Of a stretch of 45,556 nucleotides of DNA, positions 36,288-42,692 are shown piece by piece (within the stretch, counting starts at the first letter, position 1; the number at the start of each line of letters is the position of its first letter). This DNA comes from Flavobacteriales bacterium. GTDB taxonomy: Bacteria > Bacteroidota > Bacteroidia > Flavobacteriales_D > Sanyastnellaceae. A program made the translations under genes and the position numbers. The stretch is from positions 1 to 45,556 of the forward strand of contig PKDZ01000087.1 in assembly GCA_002862785.1 (NCBI GenBank), read 5' to 3'. Under the pieces are notes generated by a model. That model saw nothing but the letters and a program-made list of their open reading frames with translations, was not told where the DNA came from and did not search any database.

Positions 36288-36728
36288 TTAGTCGGCATCC
36301 ATGGCCTCGAGCGCACCGCGGGCGGACTCGTATTCGAACCCCTTGCGAACGAGGGCGGCGAGGGCCTTCTCGTCCGGGGCATCGGGTCGGACCTGACGCC
36401 ACGCGCGCAGGGCCCGTCTGGCCGCCGCCTCGACCTCCTGCCGACCCAGCGCCTCGATGCCCGAGCGGATGATAACGGAATCAAGGCCGTGTACCTGCCT
36501 GAGGGCGGACCACACCTTGGCCGGCCCCCAGTTCTTGAGGACGATGTGGTCATGGATGAAGGCTTCGGCGAACCGACTGACATTCACGTAGTCCTCCTTC
36601 ATCAGCGCCGCCAGTTCCTCCTGGGCCTCTCCCACCACACCCCAATCCGAGAGCTTCCTCAGGACCTGTGCGGGAGACCGCTCCCCCCTCGCACACCAAT
36701 TTCGTATCTTCGAAGAGACTTCTTTCAT
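36288..36728 (-). CDS. recX: Regulatory protein RecX
   Basis: A 146-residue basic helical protein with the RecX three-helix repeats: [56 protein letters not shown] and a third near [20 protein letters not shown]. RecX binds and restrains RecA filaments. No recA is in the window. It heads the minus-strand run recX-prfB-fumC-lipoprotein-manC, and a 22-bp inverted repeat sits seven bases before its start. Confidence 0.88.
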   Translation of the reverse strand: MKEVSSKIRNWCARGERSPAQVLRKLSDWGVVGEAQEELAALMKEDYVNVSRFAEAFIHDHIVLKNWGPAKVWSALRQVHGLDSVIIRSGIEALGRQEVEAAARRALRAWRQVRPDAPDEKALAALVRKGFEYESARGALEAMDAD

Positions 36729-36735
36729 CCCAACC

Positions 36736-36757
36736 TCCGTGCCAAACTACGCACGGA
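36736..36757. promoter_or_regulatory. Inverted repeat TCCGTGC-N8-GCACGGA in the recX/DUF349 divergent gap
   Basis: Perfect 7-bp arms and an 8-bp spacer (CAAACTAC) in the 91-base gap between the divergent recX and DUF349 genes, seven bases from the recX ATG. It could be an operator acting on recX and its operon, or a 5' RNA hairpin. The regulator is unknown; the E. coli-type LexA box is not matched. Confidence 0.42.
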
Positions 36758-36819
36758 TGCACACTGTACACTGACCACGCACTCGACGGGAACGCCCGAC
36801 GAAGCCCAAACGAAACGCC

Positions 36820-38553
36820 ATGAAAGCCGAGATCAACCAACGCATCGCCGCGTTGCTGGAAAACCCGGAAATCGAAGCCGTCCGCGTCGAAGTGCGCACC
36901 GCCTTCGAAGTGTATCGCGATGCGCGTGAAAAGGATGTCAAGGTCCAGAAGGAAGCCTGGGACAAGGAAGAGCGGCCCGCCCCGGAGCCCGGCGAGGAAC
37001 CCATCCGGTTCGAATACCAGGCCGACGAGGAAGACACCCGAAACAACGAGATGTATGCCGCCTTCCGCGAGCGGGAAAAGGCATGGAGGGAAAAGGTGGC
37101 CGCCGAACAGCGCGCCAACCTCGAGAAGAAGCAGACCATCCTCGGCAAACTGAAGGAATTGGTCGCCAACGAGGAGAACATCGGCAAAATGTTCGACGCC
37201 TTCAACACATTGACCGAAGAATGGAATGCCGTGGGAAATGTGCCCGGGGATCAGTACCGGGAATTGCATGACCAATGGCACCGGCTGCGGGACGAGTTCT
37301 TCTACAATGTCAACATCTACAAGCAGCTGCAGGACCATGACCTGCAGATCAACCTGAAGAAAAAGGAGGACCTCATCGCACAGGCGAGCCAACTCGAGTC
37401 CGTGAGCGACCTCAAGGAGAAGGAGATGCTCGCCCGAAGCTACATGAAGGCCTGGTTCGATGTCGGACCCAGCCCGCGCGAGACCTATCAGGAAGTGGCC
37501 GACACTTTCTTCGGCCACACCCGGGCTGCGCTCGATGCCGTCAAAGCCCACTATGACTCCATCCGAGAAGGATTCCAGAAAAACCTCGAGGCCAAACAGG
37601 CCCTCGTCGAGGAGGTGCGGACCCTCCTGGAGGAGGAGGTGGTGGAAGCCACAGCCTGGCCGGCCCAGGCCGAAAAGGTCAAGGACGTGCAGAAGCGCTG
37701 GAAGATGGTCGGATTCGCCGGGCGCAAGGACGATCAGGAAGTCTGGGAACAATTCCGCGGGCTGTGCGACCTGTTCTTCCAAAAGCGGGATGCCGCCTTT
37801 TCCGATGTGCGAGAGGCCCAGAAAAAAGTCAAGGAACGCAAAGAGGCCATCGCCAAGGAAGCGGCTGAACTGGCGGAGAGCGAGGATTGGAAGGCCACCT
37901 CAGACCGGCTCATCGCCCTGCAGAAGGAGTGGAAGGACCTCGGTTCTGCCGGCCCCCGAGACGAGAATCGGTTGTGGCGGAAGTTCCGCGGTGCCTGTGA
38001 TACCTTTTTCACCGCCCGGAAATCAGTGTATGCCGACCGCGACAAGGAGCACAAGGCCAACCTGAAGAAGAAGGAGGCCCTGATCGTGGAAATCGAGGCC
38101 TTCGAGCTGTCCGGCAAGCACGGGGATGACCTGACGTCCCTCAAGGAATACTCCACGCGCTGGGCCGAAAGCGGTCACGTGCCGCGCCGGGCCTTCGAGC
38201 AAATTGTGGAGCGCTATCGCGCCGCCATGGATGCCAAGTATGACGCTTTGGGGGCCAAGCGGAGCGAACGGTCCGTCGAAGCCTACAAGAGCCGGGTCGA
38301 GAGCATGGTCCGAGGCGAGGGGGCCGAGCACATGGCTCGGAAGGAGGAGCGCATGATGCGGGAGAAAATGGACCGACTCCGCAAACGTGTGGCCCAGTAC
38401 GAGAACAACATGGGCATCTTCACTGGAAAGGGGGCCGCTTCCATCATGGCCGACCTTCAGAAGAAGATCGAGGCCGACAAACGCGAAATGGACGAAATCA
38501 GACGCAAGCTCAAGATGCTGCGCGAGGCTCGTCAAGCGAATCAAGCGGACTGA
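36820..38553 (+). CDS. DUF349-domain coiled-coil protein
   Basis: A 577-residue, highly charged, helical protein built of repeated DUF349-type units, each containing a KxxxxxWKxxGxxxRxxxxxxWxxFRxxCDxFFxxR-like pattern: NTLTEEWNAVGNVPGDQYRELHDQW (about 125-150), KRWKMVGFAGRKDDQEVWEQFRGLCDLFF (about 290-318) and QKEWKDLGSAGPRDENRLWRKFRGACDTFF (about 367-396). A long C-terminal coiled coil follows. No signal peptide or catalytic motif is seen. The function of DUF349 is not settled. The last 44 bases overlap the convergent response-regulator gene. Confidence 0.88.
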   Translation: MKAEINQRIAALLENPEIEAVRVEVRTAFEVYRDAREKDVKVQKEAWDKEERPAPEPGEEPIRFEYQADEEDTRNNEMYAAFREREKAWREKVAAEQRANLEKKQTILGKLKELVANEENIGKMFDAFNTLTEEWNAVGNVPGDQYRELHDQWHRLRDEFFYNVNIYKQLQDHDLQINLKKKEDLIAQASQLESVSDLKEKEMLARSYMKAWFDVGPSPRETYQEVADTFFGHTRAALDAVKAHYDSIREGFQKNLEAKQALVEEVRTLLEEEVVEATAWPAQAEKVKDVQKRWKMVGFAGRKDDQEVWEQFRGLCDLFFQKRDAAFSDVREAQKKVKERKEAIAKEAAELAESEDWKATSDRLIALQKEWKDLGSAGPRDENRLWRKFRGACDTFFTARKSVYADRDKEHKANLKKKEALIVEIEAFELSGKHGDDLTSLKEYSTRWAESGHVPRRAFEQIVERYRAAMDAKYDALGAKRSERSVEAYKSRVESMVRGEGAEHMARKEERMMREKMDRLRKRVAQYENNMGIFTGKGAASIMADLQKKIEADKREMDEIRRKLKMLREARQANQAD

Positions 38554-38944
38554 TTCTGTCTTCGAGATAAGCCTGGTGCAACTCGCGCAACCGTCCGGGA
38601 AGGCGGAAGCGGTCGTATTGCTTGTCCAGCACATCCAGCACATCGAATTCGCGGGTCAATTCGCGCAATTCTTCAATGCCATGCCCGGTGAAGAAGACCA
38701 CCGGATGCGTCAGATTCAAGCTCCGCATCAACTGAAGGAATTCCACACCGTCGATGGACGGCATCACCGAATCGAGCAGGATCAGGTCCAGATTCTGCGT
38801 GGTGAGAATGCTGACCGCCTCGAGGGCATCGCTGGTCGTTTCCGTGTGGATGCCTTCCTTCACCAGTTGAAGCTGGGTCAGGGTCAGGGCCATCTCATCA
38901 TCGTCTAGGTACAGGACGCGGAGAGGAGCAATGGTGTCGGACAT
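38510..38944 (-). CDS. Single-domain response regulator
   Basis: A 144-residue receiver protein without an output domain. The acidic pocket is DDD (residues 14-16), the phospho-acceptor is Asp58 in LDLILLDSVMP, the switch Thr is Thr86 (FFTGHG) and the conserved Lys is Lys108 (VLDKQYD). A short C-terminal extension of about 25 residues follows. It would act by protein-protein contact or as a phosphorelay carrier; no histidine kinase is in the window. The gene lies 27 bases after the deacetylase gene on the same strand and overlaps the DUF349 gene end. Confidence 0.92.
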   Translation of the reverse strand: MSDTIAPLRVLYLDDDEMALTLTQLQLVKEGIHTETTSDALEAVSILTTQNLDLILLDSVMPSIDGVEFLQLMRSLNLTHPVVFFTGHGIEELRELTREFDVLDVLDKQYDRFRLPGRLRELHQAYLEDRISPLDSLDEPRAAS

Positions 38945-38971
38945 GGGGGATTCAATTTCGGCACATCGCCC

Positions 38972-39640
38972 TCAACTGCCCGACTTGCTGCGGACCATAT
39001 GGCTGTCGGAATCCTCCGGTGAATGCGGACGTTCCATGGCGAGGGGGGCGCTGGCCCAGCCTTTTTCGGCGAAGACATTCAGGATTCCGGGCAGCAGCTC
39101 CTTCAGTCGAGGACCCGCCTTGGTACTGTCGTGCAGGACCACGATGGCCCCGGGCCGCAGGGCCCGCTCGGTCGCCAGCTGACATTCCTCAGGACTGCGT
39201 CTGGGGTCGAAGTCCCCGGTCAACACGGTCCACATGACGATTCGGCTTCGCCGGGCAATGGCTTTCGCCTGCGTCGAGGCGATGCGGCCATAGGGCGGTC
39301 GAAACAGACCGGAGCCGGTGAGCTTTTCGCATTCTAGGTACGACCTCAGGTAGGCCCGGTTCGGGGTGGTCCAACCCGATTCATGTCGCATGGTGTGATT
39401 GCCCCAGGCGTGACCCTCTCGGCGGATCCGGTCGAACACCTCGGGATGGCGCTCGATGTTCTCGCCGACGCAGAAGAAGGTGCCCTTCTGTCCGGTCCGC
39501 GCCAACTCATCCAGCACGAAAGGGGTCCACTCTGGATGGGGGCCGTCATCAAAGGTCAGATGCAAGGGCGTTCCTGTACCTTCCCAGACGAACTCGGGCA
39601 AGAGGGAGGGCAAGGCCTTCGGGACACGCGTGCTGTACAC
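38972..39640 (-). CDS. Polysaccharide deacetylase family protein (NodB homology domain)
   Basis: A 222-residue carbohydrate esterase family 4 protein. The motifs appear in order: LTFDDGPHPE (catalytic and metal Asp), NHTMRH (metal histidines), RPPYG, WTVLTGDFDPR and IVVLHDS. No ATG fits; I propose the GTG at 39640 (MYSTRVPKALPSLLPEFVWEG), which matches the short N-terminus of flavobacterial homologues as I remember them. No signal peptide is evident. It is divergent from leuS across 99 bases. Confidence 0.88.
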   Translation of the reverse strand: MYSTRVPKALPSLLPEFVWEGTGTPLHLTFDDGPHPEWTPFVLDELARTGQKGTFFCVGENIERHPEVFDRIRREGHAWGNHTMRHESGWTTPNRAYLRSYLECEKLTGSGLFRPPYGRIASTQAKAIARRSRIVMWTVLTGDFDPRRSPEECQLATERALRPGAIVVLHDSTKAGPRLKELLPGILNVFAEKGWASAPLAMERPHSPEDSDSHMVRSKSGS

Positions 39641-39739
39641 GGGGCCAAGTTCGTCATGACGGTGCGGAATCGAGCAGGACACACAGGAACGCTGCGGACT
39701 TTCGGCCCGGGGTATCTTCGCGCCACATCGCTCAGGGCA

Positions 39740-42547
39740 ATGGAATACGACTTCAAGGCCATCGAGGCCAAGTGGCGGGCCAAATGGACCGAACAGGAAA
39801 CCTACCGCGCCGAGGAGGTCGTCGACCGACCGAAGTACTACGTGTTGGATATGTTTCCCTATCCAAGCGGGGCGGGACTCCACGTGGGACACCCCCTTGG
39901 CTACATCGCCTCGGACGTCATCGCCCGCCACAAGCGGCAGTGCGGATTCAACGTTCTGCACCCTCAGGGCTACGACAGCTTTGGCCTGCCCGCCGAGCAG
40001 TACGCCATCCAGACCGGCCAGCATCCGGCCATCACGACCGAGCAGAACATCGCCCGCTACCGCAGTCAACTCGACCTGCTCGGCTTCAGCTACGACTGGA
40101 GCCGGGAAGTGCGCACGAGCAGCCCGGACTACTACCGCTGGACGCAGTGGATTTTCGCCCGCCTGTTCGAGCATGGATACGACCACGCGGCGGGCAAGGC
40201 CCGGCCGATTGCGGCCTTGGTTGACGTCTTGGCAGCGAAGGGAAACAAGGAGCTGGACTGGGCCGTGGGCGATGACACCTTGAAAGAGGCGGGAACGGTC
40301 CTGTGGGGAGACGATTTCGACGGGGCATTCTCGGCTGACCAATGGAACGTGCTGGATGAAGCCGGTCGCAGCAGCATCCTCATGGCCTACCGATTGGCCT
40401 ATCTCGCCGACAGCGAGGTCAACTGGTGCCCGGCCCTGGGCACCGTGCTCGCCAACGACGAGGTCGTCGGCGGCCTCAGCGAAAGGGGCGGTCATCCCGT
40501 TGTGCGCAAGAAGATGCGCCAGTGGATGATGCGCATCACGGCCTACGCGGATCGCCTTCTTGACGGTCTCGATACCATTGATTGGTCAGACAGCATCAAG
40601 GAGGTCCAGCGCAATTGGATCGGCAAGAGCACGGGTGCCCAACTTCGCTTTGCCATCCAGGACCACCCCGACCACCACATCGAGGTCTTCTCCACCCGAC
40701 CGGACACCCTGCACGGGGCCAATTTCCTCGTGCTGGCCCCGGAGCACGAGCTCGTCGACGCCATCACGACCGACAGTCAACGCGCCACCGTGTCGGCCTA
40801 CCAGCAAGAGACCGCCGCCCGCAGTGAGCGGGAGCGCATGGCCGGCGACCGCGGTGTGACCGGTTGCTTTATCGGCGCCCACGCGGTGCACCCCCTGACC
40901 GGGGACGCGATGCCGATCTGGATCGCCGACTACGTCTTGGCCGGCTATGGTACGGGCGCCGTCATGGCCGTCCCGGCCGGCGACCAGCGCGACTGGGAGT
41001 TCGCCAAGGCCTTCGACCTGCCCATCCCGCCCATCTTCGAAGGGCACGACATCGACAGCGGTGCCGAGTCCGACAAGCAGTCCGTGCTGTGCAACAGTGG
41101 AGATTGGAATGGCCTGACGTGCAACGCCGCCCTGCCCCGCGCCATTGCCGAGACCGAGGCCGCGGGCTTCGCCAAGCCCCGCGTCAACTTCCGGCTGCGT
41201 GACGCCGTCTTCAGCCGCCAACGCTACTGGGGCGAGCCCTTCCCCATCTGCTATGTGGACGGCATCCCGCAGCTCATCGAGGACGAGCAGGTCCTCTTGC
41301 CCGACGTCGACGCCTACCTGCCGACCGAGACTGGAGATCCGCCACTGGCCCGGGCCGAACAATGGAACGTGAGCCGGGGTGACCGCATGGAGTACAACAC
41401 CATGCCGGGTTGGGCCGGATCAAGCTGGTACTTCCTGCGCTACATGGACCCGCACAACGAAGACGCCTTCTGCGACCGGGTCAAGAGCGACTACTGGGGC
41501 CAGGTCGACCTCTATGTCGGCGGGGCGGAGCACGGCACGGGTCACCTCTTGTACAGCCGCTTCTGGACGAAATTCCTGTTCGACCTCGACCTCATCGGGT
41601 TCGACGAGCCCTTCGCCAAGATGATCAACCAGGGCATGATCCTGGGGCGCAGCAGTTTCGTGTACCGCATCGAAGGAACGAACCGCTTCGTCACCTTCGA
41701 GCAGCGCAAGGACCACCGCACCCAGCGCTTGCACGTGGACATCAGCCTCGTGAAAAACGACGTCCTCAACCTCGAGGGCTTCAAGGCGTGGCGCCCCGAG
41801 TTCGCCGACGCGGAGTTCGTGCTCAACGACGCCGGAGAGTACCGCTGCGGCAACGAGGTGGAGAAGATGTCCAAGTCCAAATTCAACGTGGAGAACCCGG
41901 ACGACCTGGTCGAGCGCTATGGCGCGGACACCCTGCGATGCTACGAGATGTTCCTCGGACCGCTCGAGCAGGCCAAACCGTGGGACACGCAGGGCATCAA
42001 TGGGGTGCACGGCTTCTTGCGCAAGCTGACCCGCCTGTACCGCGATGCCGACGGAAACGCCCTCATCACCGACGGTCTGCCATCCGCCGAGGCCGAACGT
42101 GCCCTCCACAAGACCATCAAGAAGGTCACGGAGGACTTGGACCGCCTCAGCTGGAACACCGTTGTGAGTGCCCTCATGATCGGGGTGAATGAGTTGACCG
42201 AGCTCGGTTGCCACGACCGCGCCGTTCTGCAACCGCTGTCTGCCATCGTGGCGCCATATGCACCTCATCTGGCAGAAGAGCTGTGGGAAGCGTGCGGCGG
42301 GAACGGATCCGTCGTGGATGCCCCCTGGCCGAAGTGGGATGCCGATAAGTTGGTGGAATCCGAAGTGACCTATCCCGTCCAGTTCAATGGCAAGGTGCGC
42401 TTCCAGTTCGCCGTGGCAGCCGACGCAGCTCCGGCCGATGTGGAGGCGGCGGTGCTCGCCGATGAGCGCACCGGAAAGCAACTCCAAGGCCGCACGCCGA
42501 AGAAGGTGATCGTGGTGCCGGGTCGCATCATCAACATCGTGGGCTGA
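39740..42547 (+). CDS. leuS: Leucyl-tRNA synthetase
   Basis: A 935-residue class I synthetase from the ATG at 39740 (MEYDFKAIEAKWRAKW). The HIGH motif is HVGHPLGYIASD in PSGAGLHVGHP, the editing domain contains RPDTLHGANFLVLAPEHEL and YGTGAVMAVPAGDQRDWEFA, and the KMSKS loop is VEKMSKSKFN. The C-terminal anticodon-binding region ends with VQFNGKVRFQFAVAAD and KVIVVPGRIINIVG. Other in-frame starts upstream would extend into the deacetylase gene on the other strand and are unlikely. Confidence 0.97.
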   Translation: MEYDFKAIEAKWRAKWTEQETYRAEEVVDRPKYYVLDMFPYPSGAGLHVGHPLGYIASDVIARHKRQCGFNVLHPQGYDSFGLPAEQYAIQTGQHPAITTEQNIARYRSQLDLLGFSYDWSREVRTSSPDYYRWTQWIFARLFEHGYDHAAGKARPIAALVDVLAAKGNKELDWAVGDDTLKEAGTVLWGDDFDGAFSADQWNVLDEAGRSSILMAYRLAYLADSEVNWCPALGTVLANDEVVGGLSERGGHPVVRKKMRQWMMRITAYADRLLDGLDTIDWSDSIKEVQRNWIGKSTGAQLRFAIQDHPDHHIEVFSTRPDTLHGANFLVLAPEHELVDAITTDSQRATVSAYQQETAARSERERMAGDRGVTGCFIGAHAVHPLTGDAMPIWIADYVLAGYGTGAVMAVPAGDQRDWEFAKAFDLPIPPIFEGHDIDSGAESDKQSVLCNSGDWNGLTCNAALPRAIAETEAAGFAKPRVNFRLRDAVFSRQRYWGEPFPICYVDGIPQLIEDEQVLLPDVDAYLPTETGDPPLARAEQWNVSRGDRMEYNTMPGWAGSSWYFLRYMDPHNEDAFCDRVKSDYWGQVDLYVGGAEHGTGHLLYSRFWTKFLFDLDLIGFDEPFAKMINQGMILGRSSFVYRIEGTNRFVTFEQRKDHRTQRLHVDISLVKNDVLNLEGFKAWRPEFADAEFVLNDAGEYRCGNEVEKMSKSKFNVENPDDLVERYGADTLRCYEMFLGPLEQAKPWDTQGINGVHGFLRKLTRLYRDADGNALITDGLPSAEAERALHKTIKKVTEDLDRLSWNTVVSALMIGVNELTELGCHDRAVLQPLSAIVAPYAPHLAEELWEACGGNGSVVDAPWPKWDADKLVESEVTYPVQFNGKVRFQFAVAADAAPADVEAAVLADERTGKQLQGRTPKKVIVVPGRIINIVG

Positions 42548-42692
42548 CGCCCTTCTGTCCCAAAGCGGCCCCCTTACAAATATCGTTGAAAATCTATTTT
42601 TCTTCGACGAAATTCGATTTATTTGCGATTGGAGGAATAAATGGCGATATTCGTGCGCACTTATCCGCACTTGAATCAGATATAATCTCGCC
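42548..42692 (+). other. AT-rich intergenic region before the giant surface-protein gene
   Basis: This 145-base gap is markedly richer in A and T than its surroundings. TTTATTTG at 42618-42625 is one base from the phylum -7 consensus, 67 bases before the ATG. Overlapping short palindromes TTCGACGAA and CGAAATTCG lie at 42603-42616. No terminator for leuS is clear. Confidence 0.3.
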
